NCBI RefSeq assembly: GCF_000768335.1 | Contig: NZ_AVPT01000009.1 | Span: 1 to 64,000 of the forward strand | Direction: 5' to 3' | Length of the DNA: 64,000 nt | DNA from: Lysobacter arseniciresistens ZS79 | Lineage (GTDB): Bacteria; Pseudomonadota; Gammaproteobacteria; Xanthomonadales; Xanthomonadaceae | Shown here: in pieces, positions 1 to 8,257 of the stretch | How the letters are laid out: each line of letters opens with the position of its first letter | Numbering within the stretch: the first letter of the stretch is position 1 | Notes under the pieces: generated by a model | What the model was told of the DNA's origin: nothing | What the model saw: the letters and a program-made list of their open reading frames with translations, nothing else | Databases searched by the model: none | Translations under genes and position numbers: made by a program

Positions 1-1
1 C

Positions 2-514
2 GGCGACCTCCCACTGGCCGAAGCCCGCGCCGCCTGCCTCTACCGGCCGCCGCTGGACCGCCTGCTGCCGCGCTTCAAGTTCCACCGCGACCTCGCCGCC
101 GGCCGGCTGCTGGCCCGGTTGATGGCGGTCGCGCTGGCGCCGCTCGCGCACGCGTGGCCGGCGCCCGCGACGCTGGTACCGGTCCCGCTGCACCGCGCCC
201 GCCTGCGCCGGCGCGGCTACGACCAGGCGCTGGAACTGGCCCGCCCGGTGGCCACCACCCTCGGACTGCCGCTGCAGGCCGGCGCGCTGGTGCGGGTACG
301 CCACACCGACCCGCAGTCGACGCTCGACGCCGACGCCCGCCGCGCCAACCTGCGCGACGCGTTCCGGGTCGTCCCGGGCGTCGCCTTGCCGGCCCACGCG
401 GTGCTGGTCGACGACGTCATGACCACCGGCGCGACCCTGCACGCGGCCGCCGACGCGCTGCGCCGCGCCGGCGTCGCGCGGGTCGATGCCTGGGTGTGCG
501 CGCGGGTGCCGTAG
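2..514 (+). CDS. comF: ComF family phosphoribosyltransferase (5' end missing)
   Basis: The gene runs in from outside the window; 170 C-terminal residues are visible. The type I phosphoribosyltransferase PRPP loop is clear near the end (VLVDDVMTTGAT), preceded by the RRGYDQA motif typical of ComF/GntX proteins and a YRPPLDRLLPRFKFH stretch. ComF proteins are cytoplasmic and linked to DNA uptake, but the enzymatic substrate is not established. The N-terminal zinc finger usual for the family would lie upstream of the window and cannot be checked. A REP pair follows directly. Confidence 0.85.
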   Translation, partial: GDLPLAEARAACLYRPPLDRLLPRFKFHRDLAAGRLLARLMAVALAPLAHAWPAPATLVPVPLHRARLRRRGYDQALELARPVATTLGLPLQAGALVRVRHTDPQSTLDADARRANLRDAFRVVPGVALPAHAVLVDDVMTTGATLHAAADALRRAGVARVDAWVCARVP

Positions 515-552
515 CCGCGCCCGGCACGCGCCCGCATCCGCCGCCGCTCTAC

Positions 553-688
553 GTAGGAGCGATATCAGTCGCGACCCACTGACCTCAAAAGAACGACGAT
601 CAGCGCGCTTCCGCGATCGCGCGACCGCTGCATCGGGTTGAGCGCGGCCGAACGGCTGTCAGTGGGTCGCGACTGACGTCGCTCCTAC
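553..688. repeat. Inverted pair of REP/SMAG-like GTAG palindromes
   Basis: A left unit starting GTAGGAGCGA and containing GTCGCGACCCACTGAC is mirrored about 100 bp later by its reverse complement ending TCGCTCCTAC. Each unit is itself an imperfect hairpin (GCGA..AGTCGC). It fills the gap between convergent comF and ubiA. Such GTAG-headed elements are known in Stenotrophomonas and other xanthomonads and are mobilised by REP-associated tyrosine transposases; none is encoded in this window. Confidence 0.8.
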
Positions 689-738
689 AGGAGTCCCGAC
701 GCCGCGGACCTTCGTCGGCACGGCCGCCGCAACGCCCC

Positions 739-1638
739 TCACCACAGCGCCAGATCCGCAGCGATCCCGGCGAACACCGCCAGCCCGACCCAGTGGTTGT
801 GCAGGAACGCCCGGAAGCACGCATCGCGCCCGCGCCGGCGGGTGGTCACGAATTCCCACGCCACCAGCACCAGCGCCACGCCCCAGCCGGCCCAGTAGTA
901 CCCGCCCAGCCCGGCGCGCTGCCCCACCAGCGCCAGCGCCGCGAAGAAGAGCGCGTACAGCACGCCCTGCGCGACGAGGTCCATCTCGCCGAACAGGATC
1001 GCGGTCGACTTGCTGCCCACCTTCAGGTCGTCCTCGCGGTCGACCATCGCGTACCAGGTGTCGTAGGCGGTCGACCACAGGATGTTGGCGACGTACAGCA
1101 GCCACGCCAGCGCCGGCACCTCGCCGGTGACCGCGGCGAACGCCATCGGGATGCCCCAGCCGAACGCCATGCCGAGGTAGACCTGCGGCAGGTAGGTGTG
1201 GCGCTTGAGGTAGGGGTAGCTGGCCGCCAGCAGCACGCCGACGAAGCTCAGCAGCACGGTCAGCCGGTTGAGCGTCAGCACCAGCGCGAACGCCGCCAGC
1301 ATCAGCACCGCGAACAGCGCCAGCGCCTCGCGCCCGCGCACCGCGCCGGTCGCCAGCGGGCGGTTGCGGGTGCGCTCGACGTGCGGGTCGAGCCAGCGGT
1401 CGGCGTAGTCGTTGATCACGCAGCCGGCCGAGCGGGTCAGCCACACCCCGGCGGTGAACACGAACCACGTCCACAGCGGCGGCACGCCTCCGGCCGCCAG
1501 CCACAGGCCCCACCAGGTCGGCCACAGCAGCAGCAGCCAGCCGATCGGGCGGTCATTGCGGGTCAGCTTCCAGTACAGCGCCAGCCGGGTCTTCCACGGC
1601 GCCGGTTCGGCCGCGGCGTCGGATCGTTCGTCACTCAT
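739..1638 (-). CDS. ubiA: 4-hydroxybenzoate polyprenyltransferase UbiA
   Basis: A 299-residue integral membrane prenyltransferase that attaches the polyprenyl tail to 4-hydroxybenzoate in ubiquinone synthesis. The first Asp-rich motif is visible ([20 protein letters not shown]) and the second lies around [17 protein letters not shown]. Eight or nine hydrophobic segments span the rest (for example [15 protein letters not shown] and [16 protein letters not shown]). The ATG at 1638 gives the family-typical start MSDERSD; the frame stays open far upstream only because of high GC. Length fits the family. Confidence 0.95.
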   Translation of the reverse strand: MSDERSDAAAEPAPWKTRLALYWKLTRNDRPIGWLLLLWPTWWGLWLAAGGVPPLWTWFVFTAGVWLTRSAGCVINDYADRWLDPHVERTRNRPLATGAVRGREALALFAVLMLAAFALVLTLNRLTVLLSFVGVLLAASYPYLKRHTYLPQVYLGMAFGWGIPMAFAAVTGEVPALAWLLYVANILWSTAYDTWYAMVDREDDLKVGSKSTAILFGEMDLVAQGVLYALFFAALALVGQRAGLGGYYWAGWGVALVLVAWEFVTTRRRGRDACFRAFLHNHWVGLAVFAGIAADLALW

Positions 1639-1675
1639 GGCGCGCAGGGTAACGGAGGGCGGCCGCGACCGCGCC

Positions 1676-1704
1676 AGACACGGCCGCGCTTTTGCCGCTA
1701 GAAT
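1676..1704 (+). promoter_or_regulatory. Probable promoter of tRNA-Arg
   Basis: A TAGAAT hexamer at 1699-1704 lies about 45 bp upstream of the tRNA and matches a sigma-70 -10 box. The -35 region at 1676-1681 (AGACAC) is weak. No other start signal is seen between ubiA and the tRNA. Confidence 0.4.
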
Positions 1705-1749
1705 GCCCTGCTCGCGTGCCCGGCCCGGCCGGCTGCGCGTCCAAGCCAG

Positions 1750-1826
1750 GCGCCCGTAGCTCAGCCGGATAGAGTAGTGGCTTCCGAAGCCATTGGTCGG
1801 GGGTTCGAATCCCTCCGGGCGCGCCA
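1750..1826 (+). tRNA. tRNA-Arg (anticodon CCG)
   Basis: A full cloverleaf can be drawn. The acceptor stem GCGCCCG (1750-1756) pairs with CGGGCGC (1816-1822), followed by discriminator G and encoded CCA. The D-arm is GCTCAGCCGGATAGAGT. The anticodon stem GTGGC/GCCAT holds the loop TTCCGAA, anticodon CCG. The T-arm contains GGTTCGAATCC. The 3' end lies only about 20 bases before the start of the cytochrome gene, so the two may share a transcript. Confidence 0.97.
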
Positions 1827-1845
1827 ACCTTACGTTTGGTGGATC

Positions 1846-2361
1846 GTGCGCAACTACGACCTCGAGTTCCTCAAGAAATTCTCCATGGTCATCGGCTTCC
1901 TCGTGCTGGTGACGCTCGGCCTGATCCTGGTGGCGTGGTTCGCGCACCGCTCGCTGCCGCAGGACGTGCCGGAAGGCGTGACGCGGCGGATCGAGGCGCG
2001 CATCGCCCCGGTCGGCGCGGTCTACGCCGGCAGCACCGGTGCCGCGGCACAGGCCGCCGCGCAGGCGGCCGCGGCCGCCGCCGCGTCGGCCCAGGTCGCC
2101 TACGGCGGCACGCTCGACGGTTCGGTGATCTTCAACAACCTCTGCACCGGCTGCCACACCTCCGGCGCCGGCGGCGCGCCGACCATGGCCGCGGCCGACT
2201 GGGCCTCGCGCATCCCGCAGGGCATCGACGTGCTTCACCAGCATGCGATCGAGGGCTACACCGGCAGCACCGGCGTGATGCCGGCCAAGGGCGGCAACCC
2301 GGCCCTGACCGACGAGCAGGTCATCGCCACCGTCGACTGGATGCTCGACAACCTGCAGTAA
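1846..2361 (+). CDS. Cytochrome c5 family protein, membrane-anchored
   Basis: A 171-residue protein: an N-terminal transmembrane anchor ([21 protein letters not shown]), an Ala-rich linker, then one c-type heme domain with CTGCH and a distal Met in GVMPAKGG. It should face the periplasm and carry electrons, probably to terminal oxidases. The frame is open back into the tRNA, so upstream ATGs are impossible. The GTG at 1846, preceded by GGTGG, gives [13 protein letters not shown], the likely true N-terminus. The Ala tract may be a flexible spacer. Confidence 0.85.
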   Translation: MRNYDLEFLKKFSMVIGFLVLVTLGLILVAWFAHRSLPQDVPEGVTRRIEARIAPVGAVYAGSTGAAAQAAAQAAAAAAASAQVAYGGTLDGSVIFNNLCTGCHTSGAGGAPTMAAADWASRIPQGIDVLHQHAIEGYTGSTGVMPAKGGNPALTDEQVIATVDWMLDNLQ

Positions 2362-2384
2362 CCGGCCCCGCCGTGCAGACGAAG

Positions 2385-2408
2385 ACGCCGCCTCCGGGCG
2401 GCGTTTTC
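2385..2408 (+). terminator. Rho-independent terminator after cytochrome c gene
   Basis: ACGCCGCC (2385-2392), loop TCCG and GGCGGCGT (2397-2404) form a perfect 8-bp hairpin running into TTTT, 23 bases past the stop codon. Confidence 0.8.
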
Positions 2409-2511
2409 CGTTGTGGCCGGGCGTCCAGCGCGGCGTCTTGCCGGAACCCCGCCCGGCCCGCACGCGCCGGCCTCGCACCAGCACCCCGACCGCGCGCCGT
2501 ATCATGGCCGG

Positions 2512-3216
2512 ATGGACACCCCCACTTTCCCGGCCGGCGACGACTTCCGCGCCGGCAAGCCCGTCGCACTGACCCTGTCCGGCCCGGCCGGCGCGATCGA
2601 GGCGATCGTCGAAGGCCCCGAGCCCGACGTCCCGCCGCGGCCGCTGGTCTGCGTGGTCTGCCACCCGCTGCCGACCGAGGGCGGGACGATGCACAACAAG
2701 GTCGTGACGATGACCGCGCGCGCGTTCCACCTGTGCGGCGCGAGCACGGTCCGCTTCAACTTCCGCGGCGTCGGCGCCTCCGAGGGCGCGTTCGACCACG
2801 GCGACGGCGAGGGCGAGGACCTGCGCGCGGTGTTCGAGTGGGTGCGCGCGCAGCGGCCCGACGCGCAGGTCTGGCTGGCCGGTTTCAGCTTCGGATCGTA
2901 CGTCGCCTACCGGATGGCGGCCGAGCTCAAGCCGGGCATGCTGGTGATGATCGCGCCGCCGGCCAACCGCGGTTACGGTTTCGACCGGGTCACCCCGTTC
3001 GACGGCCCGTGGCTGGTGGTGCAGGGCGAGGCCGACGAGATCGTCGACCCGCAGGCCGTGTACGCCTGGGTCGACGGCCTGAAGCAGCCGCCCGAACTGG
3101 TCCGCATCCCCGACACCAGCCACTTCTTCCACCGCCGCCTGATGGACCTGCGCGGCGCGGTCAAGAACGGCATCCGGCCGTACCTGCCGGCGGCGACCAC
3201 CACCCCCGATGACTGA
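2512..3216 (+). CDS. Alpha/beta hydrolase, COG2945 type
   Basis: A 234-residue cytoplasmic serine hydrolase. The nucleophile elbow is GFSFGSY, the oxyanion-side motif [19 protein letters not shown] is typical of the COG2945 group, and the catalytic His is probably in DTSHFFHRR. An acid is likely in QGEADEIVD. The ATG at 2512 was chosen because the open frame upstream has no family similarity. Substrate is unknown. It overlaps zapE by 8 bp, so the two are probably co-transcribed and translationally coupled. Confidence 0.85.
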   Translation: MDTPTFPAGDDFRAGKPVALTLSGPAGAIEAIVEGPEPDVPPRPLVCVVCHPLPTEGGTMHNKVVTMTARAFHLCGASTVRFNFRGVGASEGAFDHGDGEGEDLRAVFEWVRAQRPDAQVWLAGFSFGSYVAYRMAAELKPGMLVMIAPPANRGYGFDRVTPFDGPWLVVQGEADEIVDPQAVYAWVDGLKQPPELVRIPDTSHFFHRRLMDLRGAVKNGIRPYLPAATTTPDD

Positions 3217-4306
3217 GCCCGACGCGGCGCTGCCCAGCGCGCGCTATGCCGCCGGCGTCGCCCGCGGCGACTGGAACGACGACCCCGCCCAGCACCCGGT
3301 GCTGGTCGAACTCGACCGCCTGCACGCCGCGCTCGTCGCGCCGCCGAAGCAGCGCCTGCTCGACCGCCTGCGCGGCATCCCGGCGCCGGCGCCGCAGGGT
3401 CTGTACCTGTGGGGCGGGGTCGGCCGCGGCAAGACCTTCCTGATCGACCTGTTCTTCGACGGCCTGCCGATCGCGCACAAGCGCCGCACCCACTTCCACC
3501 GCTTCATGCGCGAGGTCCACGCGCAGCTGCGCGCCCACGCCGGCGAGTCCGACCCGCTGAAGACCATCGCCCGCCAGTGGCGCGACGACCTGCGGGTGCT
3601 GGTGCTCGACGAGTTCTTCGTCACCGACATCGGCGACGCGATGCTGCTCGGGCGCCTGCTCGAGCGCCTGTTCGCCGAGGGCGTGGCACTCGTGACCAGC
3701 TCCAACATCGAACCGGCCGGGCTGTTCAAGGACGGCCTGCAGCGCGAGCGCTTCCTGCCCGCGATCGCGCTGATCGAGCGCCACTGCAAGGTGCTCTACA
3801 TGGACAGCGACACCGACTACCGGCTGCGCGCGCTGACCCGCTCGCCGGTGTACCGCGCACCGCTGGACGCCGGCAGCGACGACTGGCTGCGCGAGCGCTG
3901 GGACGAGCTGACCGCCGGCGCCCCGCGCGAGGACGGCCCGCTGGTGGTCGACGGCCGGCCAATCCCGGTGCGCTGCCTCGCCGAGGGCCACGCCTGGTTC
4001 GACTTCGCCGCGCTGTGCGAAGGCCCGCGCTCGGCGGGCGACTACATCGAGATCGCCACCGAGTACCACACCGTGCTGGTCGGCGGCGTGCCCTGCTTCG
4101 ACGGCGGCAACGACGACCCCGGCCGCCGCTTCGTGCACCTGGTCGACGAGCTGTACGACCGCCACGTCAACCTGGTCTGCACCGCCGCCGCCGCGCCGCC
4201 GGCGCTGTACACCGGCCGCAAGCTGGTCGGCGCGTTCGAGCGCACCGCCTCGCGCCTGATCGAGATGCAGTCGGCCGAGTACCTCGCGCTCGAACACCGC
4301 GGCTGA
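3209..4306 (+). CDS. zapE: Cell division protein ZapE (AFG1-like AAA+ ATPase)
   Basis: A 365-residue P-loop ATPase with Walker A GGVGRGKT at residues 69-76 and Walker [11 protein letters not shown] near 130. The [12 protein letters not shown] segment and the C-terminal [10 protein letters not shown] and SRLIEMQS blocks are characteristic of ZapE/AFG1. In Gammaproteobacteria ZapE acts at the constricting Z ring. Its length is normal. It overlaps the upstream hydrolase gene by 8 bp. Confidence 0.93.
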   Translation: MTEPDAALPSARYAAGVARGDWNDDPAQHPVLVELDRLHAALVAPPKQRLLDRLRGIPAPAPQGLYLWGGVGRGKTFLIDLFFDGLPIAHKRRTHFHRFMREVHAQLRAHAGESDPLKTIARQWRDDLRVLVLDEFFVTDIGDAMLLGRLLERLFAEGVALVTSSNIEPAGLFKDGLQRERFLPAIALIERHCKVLYMDSDTDYRLRALTRSPVYRAPLDAGSDDWLRERWDELTAGAPREDGPLVVDGRPIPVRCLAEGHAWFDFAALCEGPRSAGDYIEIATEYHTVLVGGVPCFDGGNDDPGRRFVHLVDELYDRHVNLVCTAAAAPPALYTGRKLVGAFERTASRLIEMQSAEYLALEHRG

Positions 4307-4375
4307 CCACCACCGACACGCGGCCTGAACATCGCCGCGCCAATAGTCGGTCCGGACTGTCCACGGACCGACGCC

Positions 4376-4670
4376 ATGAGCCGACCACGCGAGTCCCAGG
4401 GGCTCGACCTCGACCAGCAGCTCGACTTCCAGCGCCACATGTTCGCGGTGCGGCGGGTCGGCGTCGCGCTGCTGTCCGCCGGCGTGCTGGCGACGCTGGC
4501 CGGACTGTTCGGCGGCAAGGGGCCGCTCGCGTCCGGCCATGCGGAGACCGGTGCGTTCAGTGCGACCTGGCCGCGCTTCAGCCGCTACCAGATGCCGGAC
4601 CGGCTCGCGTTCGAGATCGACACCGCGGCGCTGCCGGCCGGCGACACCTTCGAGCTCGTCATCGCAGGGG
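4376..4670 (+). pseudogene. Truncated membrane protein gene, 5' portion
   Basis: The reading frame starts MSRPRESQGLDLDQQ, has one hydrophobic segment (VGVALLSAGVLATLAGLF), then a short extracytoplasmic beta-like region ending near FELVIAGDD. After about 4665 the frame continues only as shadow sequence with no protein character. The real coding sense there passes to another frame that encodes the end of a DUF421 protein. The simplest reading is that a deletion removed the end of this gene and the start of the next. I do not recognise a named family for this portion. Confidence 0.55.
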
Positions 4671-4976
4671 ATGATGGGCGACGACTTCTCGGTGACGACC
4701 GCGCTGGTGCTGGTCAGCACGCTGGTGCTGATGGAGCTCGGGCTGGCCTTCATCAAGCAGCACTCGAAGACCGCCGAGCGCTGGCTCGACGACGCACCGC
4801 TGGTCGTGGTCGAGGACGGCAAGCCGCTGCAGGAGCGGATGGACCGCGCCCGGGTGGACGTGGAGGACGTGCTGGAGGCCGCACGCAGCAGCCACGGGCT
4901 GGAGAACCTGTCGCAGGTGAAATACGCGGTGCTGGAGCGCGGCGGAACGATCTCGGTGATCCCGCGGAAGAACTGA
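4671..4976 (+). pseudogene. DUF421 (YetF/YcaP-like) membrane protein, N-terminally truncated
   Basis: The frame yields 101 residues from the ATG at 4671, preceded by an SD-like CAGGGG. It has one membrane segment (MMGDDFSVTTALVLVSTLVL) followed by the conserved DUF421 C-terminal domain: LVVVEDGKPLQERM, ARVDVEDVLEAAR and QVKYAVLERGGTISVIP. Family members usually carry three membrane helices and exceed 140 residues, so the first two helices are missing. The remnant might still be translated from 4671. Confidence 0.65.
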
Positions 4977-5020
4977 GCGCGGCGCGCTAGGATCGGCGGA
5001 CCACATCCGGGGGACCACCG

Positions 5021-6349
5021 ATGCGCCGACTGCTGCTGCCCGCCCTGCTCGCCAGCCTGCTGGCCCCGACCGCCGCGGCGCAGACCGCAGCGACCGCACC
5101 CGCCGCCACCGAACGCCCCGAAGTCAGCGCCGCCGCCGAGCGCCTGCGCGACGACGTGGTCGCGCTGCGCCGCCACTTCCACCAGTTCCCGGAGCTGTCC
5201 AACCGCGAGGCCGAAACCGCGGCCAAGGTCGCCGAGCACCTGCGCGGGCTCGGCCTGGAGCCGCGTACCGGCATCGCCCACCACGGCGTCACCGCGATCA
5301 TCACCGGCGGCAAGCCCGGCCCGCGGATCGCGCTGCGCGCCGACATGGACGCGCTGCCGGTGACCGAGCAGACCGGCCTGCCGTTCGCGTCGAAGGCGAC
5401 CACCACCTTCAACGGCCAGCAGACCGGCGTCATGCACGCCTGCGGCCACGACGCCCACACCGGCATCCTGCTCGGCGTCGCCGACGCGCTGGTGGCGATG
5501 CGCGAGGAGCTGCCGGGCGAGGTGATGCTGGTGTTCCAGCCGGCCGAGGAAGGCGCGCCGGCCGGCGAGGACGGCGGCGCGTCGATGATGCTCGACGACG
5601 GCCTGTTCTCCGACTTCGAGCCGGAGGCGATGTTCGGCCTGCACGTGTTCTCGTCGCTGCAGGCCGGCACGATTGGCGTTAGACAGGGTCCGCTGATGGC
5701 GGCGTCGGACAAGTTCACCATCACCGTGCAGGGCGTGCAGACGCACGGTTCGCGGCCGTGGGGCGGGGTCGACCCGATCGTCGCCGCGGCCGACCTGGTC
5801 GGCACCGCGCAGACCGTGGTCAGCCGTCGCAGCGACATCGCCAGACTGCCGGCGGTGGTCAGCTTCGGCGCGATCCACGGCGGCATCCGCTACAACATCA
5901 TCCCGGACTCGGTCGAGCTGGTCGGCACCATCCGCACCTTCGACGAGGGCATGCGCGAGAAGATCCACGCCGACCTGAAAAACGTCGCCGAACACGTCGC
6001 CGCCGCCCACGGCGCCACCGCCGACGCCCGGGTGCCCGACAGCGAGGGCAACCCGGTCACCGTCAACGACCCGGACCTCACCGCGCGGATGCTGCCGAGC
6101 CTGCGCGCGGTCGCCGGCGCCGCCAACGTGATCGAACCGCCGTTGCAGATGGGCGCCGAGGACTTCGCCTACTACGCCCGCGAGGTGCCGTCGATGTTCT
6201 TCTTCGTCGGCGCCACCGCGCCCGGCATCGACCCCGCGACCGCGCCGGGCAACCACTCGCCGAAGTTCATGCTGGACGAGTCCTCGCTCGACCTCGGCCT
6301 GCGCGCGATGCTGCAGGTGACGCTGGATTACCTGCACGGCGCGCGATAA
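5021..6349 (+). CDS. M20 family amidohydrolase / peptidase, exported
   Basis: A 442-residue protein with a signal peptide ([21 protein letters not shown]). The M20D layout is clear: [13 protein letters not shown] carries the first metal Asp, CGHDAHT the His-Asp pair, and FQPAEEG the catalytic and metal-bridging Glu residues; a distal metal His is in PGNHSPKF. Relatives hydrolyse N-acyl amino acids, hippurate or indole-acetyl conjugates. The export signal suggests periplasmic scavenging. Eight bases separate it from queF, so they may be co-transcribed. Confidence 0.9.
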   Translation: MRRLLLPALLASLLAPTAAAQTAATAPAATERPEVSAAAERLRDDVVALRRHFHQFPELSNREAETAAKVAEHLRGLGLEPRTGIAHHGVTAIITGGKPGPRIALRADMDALPVTEQTGLPFASKATTTFNGQQTGVMHACGHDAHTGILLGVADALVAMREELPGEVMLVFQPAEEGAPAGEDGGASMMLDDGLFSDFEPEAMFGLHVFSSLQAGTIGVRQGPLMAASDKFTITVQGVQTHGSRPWGGVDPIVAAADLVGTAQTVVSRRSDIARLPAVVSFGAIHGGIRYNIIPDSVELVGTIRTFDEGMREKIHADLKNVAEHVAAAHGATADARVPDSEGNPVTVNDPDLTARMLPSLRAVAGAANVIEPPLQMGAEDFAYYAREVPSMFFFVGATAPGIDPATAPGNHSPKFMLDESSLDLGLRAMLQVTLDYLHGAR

Positions 6350-6356
6350 TGCGCGG

Positions 6357-7178
6357 ATGACGTCCTCCGACCTCCCCCTCGGCCGCCAGGTCGACTACCC
6401 GCACGGGTACGACGCGTCGCTGCTGTTCCCGATCGCGCGGTCGCTCGGCCGCGGCGAGATCGGCCTTGGCGACGCCGCGGCGCTGCCGTTCGCCGGCCAC
6501 GACCGCTGGCACGCCTACGAGCTGGGCTGGCTCGACCGCCTCGGCAAGCCGCGGGTGGCGACGGCGACGCTGACCGTGCCGGCCGATTCGCCGAACCTGG
6601 TCGAGTCGAAGTCGCTCAAGCTCTACCTCAACTCGTTCAACGCCAGCCGCTTCGACGACGACGACGCGGTGCGCGAGCGCATCGCCGACGACCTCTCGCG
6701 CGTGGCCGGCGCGCCGGTCGCGGTCGCGTTCGGGCTGCCCGGGTTCGACCGGGCCGACGATGCCCGCGTCCACTGCATCGACGACCTGCCGGTCACGATC
6801 GATCACTACGGCCCGCCGCGCGCCGACTTCCTGCAGGCCGACGCCACCGGGATCGTCGAGGAGACCCTGTCCAGCGCGCTGCTGAAGTCCAACTGCCCGG
6901 TCACCGGCCAGCCCGACTGGGCGCGCGTGCTGGTCGCCTACCGCGGCCCGCGGATCGACCGCGCCGGGCTGCTGCGTTACCTGGTCTCGTTCCGCGACCA
7001 CTGCGAGTTCCACGAGCAGTGCGTCGAGCGCATCTTCATCGACCTCATGCAGCGGGTCGCGCCCGATCAGTTGTCGGTGGAAGCGCGCTACACCCGCCGC
7101 GGTGGCCTCGACATCAACCCGTGGCGCGCGACCCCGGGCACCGCCGCGCCCGCCGCCGGCCGCGACCTGCGCCAGTAG
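6357..7178 (+). CDS. queF: NADPH-dependent preQ0 reductase QueF (long form)
   Basis: A 273-residue nitrile reductase converting preQ0 to preQ1 in queuosine synthesis. The QueF signature [13 protein letters not shown] is present, the catalytic Cys lies in [13 protein letters not shown], and [10 protein letters not shown] closes the substrate pocket. The length identifies the two-domain type II form (E. coli-like). No other queuosine genes lie in the window. Confidence 0.97.
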   Translation: MTSSDLPLGRQVDYPHGYDASLLFPIARSLGRGEIGLGDAAALPFAGHDRWHAYELGWLDRLGKPRVATATLTVPADSPNLVESKSLKLYLNSFNASRFDDDDAVRERIADDLSRVAGAPVAVAFGLPGFDRADDARVHCIDDLPVTIDHYGPPRADFLQADATGIVEETLSSALLKSNCPVTGQPDWARVLVAYRGPRIDRAGLLRYLVSFRDHCEFHEQCVERIFIDLMQRVAPDQLSVEARYTRRGGLDINPWRATPGTAAPAAGRDLRQ

Positions 7179-7283
7179 CGCGCCGCGTCGCCGCGGCAAT
7201 TCGTAAGCGGCCCGTTCACGTTTGCGACATCACCGCTTAACAAACCGGCTGTCATGTTGTGCGCGCCCTTACCAGAAGGCCCG

Positions 7284-7607
7284 ATGCACATGACCCCTGA
7301 CAGGAAAGCCGACTTTTCCGGCGTGAGTTCCAGCGTCGACACGACCGGCGACACCACCGGCCGCAAGGCCGATTTTTCCGGCGTGAGCAGCAGCGTCGAC
7401 ACCAGCGCCGACGTCGTGGACGGCGGCGAGCAGACCTACACGGTCGAGAGCGGCGACACCCTGTCGCACATCGCCAAGCGCTTCTACGGCAAGGCCGGCG
7501 AGTGGAACCGGATCTTCCAGGCCAACCGCGACCAGCTCGACGACCCCGACCTGATCCAGCCCGGCCAGGTGCTGCGCATCCCCCCGCACGACACCGACGC
7601 CGACTGA
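7284..7607 (+). CDS. Small LysM-domain protein with duplicated N-terminal motif
   Basis: A 107-residue protein whose C-terminal half is one LysM domain ([19 protein letters not shown] through [10 protein letters not shown]), which binds glycan chains such as peptidoglycan. The N-terminal half holds two copies of [14 protein letters not shown] about 20 residues apart. An SD-like AGAAGG sits 5 bases before the ATG at 7284, which is preferred over the ATG at 7254. No signal peptide is visible. It resembles small cytosolic or periplasmic YgaU-type proteins. Confidence 0.8.
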   Translation: MHMTPDRKADFSGVSSSVDTTGDTTGRKADFSGVSSSVDTSADVVDGGEQTYTVESGDTLSHIAKRFYGKAGEWNRIFQANRDQLDDPDLIQPGQVLRIPPHDTDAD

Positions 7608-7653
7608 GCCACGCGGCCAGCCCCGCGGCCGAACCCTCAAGGAGAACCACCCG

Positions 7654-8160
7654 ATGAGCCTCACCCCCCGCCATGCCCTTGCCGCTGCCGTGCTCGCCTG
7701 TGTCGTCATGGCCGGCTGCAAGAAGGACGAGGTCGACACCACCGCCGACACCGGCATCACCCCGCCGGTCGCCAGCGAGCCGGCACCGGCCCCGCTGCCG
7801 CCGGCCGACGCCCCGGCACCGACCGCTACGGCCGCGCTCGACGTCAGCTCGGTCACGCTCGGCACCGCCGCCGGCGCCGACCTGTCGATCACCAACCCGA
7901 CCAGCACCTTCGGCGTGAACGACCCGATCATCGTCTCGGTCGCGACCAACGGCGCGGCCAGCAACGCCGAGGTCACCGTCCGCCTGAAGTACCAGGACGG
8001 CCAGCAGGCCGGCGAGGAGTCCGAGACGATCACCACCACCGGCGCCGAGACCACCAACTTCACCTTCGAGAACGCCAACGCCTGGCCGGCCGGCAGCTAC
8101 ACCGCCGAGGTCTGGATCAACGGCACCCAGGCAGAGACCAGCACATTCACGGTCCGCTGA
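7654..8160 (+). CDS. Putative lipoprotein of unknown function
   Basis: A 168-residue protein beginning MSLTPRHALAAAVLACVVMAGC, with a signal-peptidase II lipobox (VMAGC). A Pro/Ala-rich tether follows, then a beta-rich domain (VTVRLKYQDGQQAG, YTAEVWINGTQAETSTF) that looks like an Ig-like fold. An AAGGAG ribosome site lies 9 bases before the ATG. A strong terminator follows. Function is unknown; the domain resembles those of surface or adhesion-associated lipoproteins. Confidence 0.75.
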   Translation: MSLTPRHALAAAVLACVVMAGCKKDEVDTTADTGITPPVASEPAPAPLPPADAPAPTATAALDVSSVTLGTAAGADLSITNPTSTFGVNDPIIVSVATNGAASNAEVTVRLKYQDGQQAGEESETITTTGAETTNFTFENANAWPAGSYTAEVWINGTQAETSTFTVR

Positions 8161-8199
8161 AAGAGCGACATCTCTCTCCTCCGCTAACGCGGGCAAGCT

Positions 8200-8231
8200 G
8201 GGCGCGAGCACTCTCGCGCCCTCTTTTTTTT
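8200..8231 (+). terminator. Strong rho-independent terminator
   Basis: GGGCGCGAG (8200-8208), loop CACT and CTCGCGCCC (8213-8221) form a perfect 9-bp stem, followed by TC and eight T residues. It ends the lipoprotein transcript just before betT. Confidence 0.93.
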
Positions 8232-8257
8232 CCGGACCACGCCAACCGCCGACACCG

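Noticed and set aside
1777-1845. ATG-initiated extension of the cytochrome c gene
   Set aside because: It lies inside the tRNA-Arg gene; the GTG at 1846 is the first usable start.
739-3132. Very long open frames opposite real genes (also 3161-6337, 18041-20308, 21493-23562, 27861-31394, 53874-56534)
   Set aside because: They are mirror frames of well-recognised genes, with Arg/Ala/Gly/His/Gln-biased composition and no domain; they arise from high GC at third codon positions.
4671-4990. Continuation of the 4376 frame to 4990 as one 204-residue protein
   Set aside because: After 4670 that frame is Arg/Gly/Ala-rich shadow sequence, while the other frame there encodes a clear DUF421 domain.
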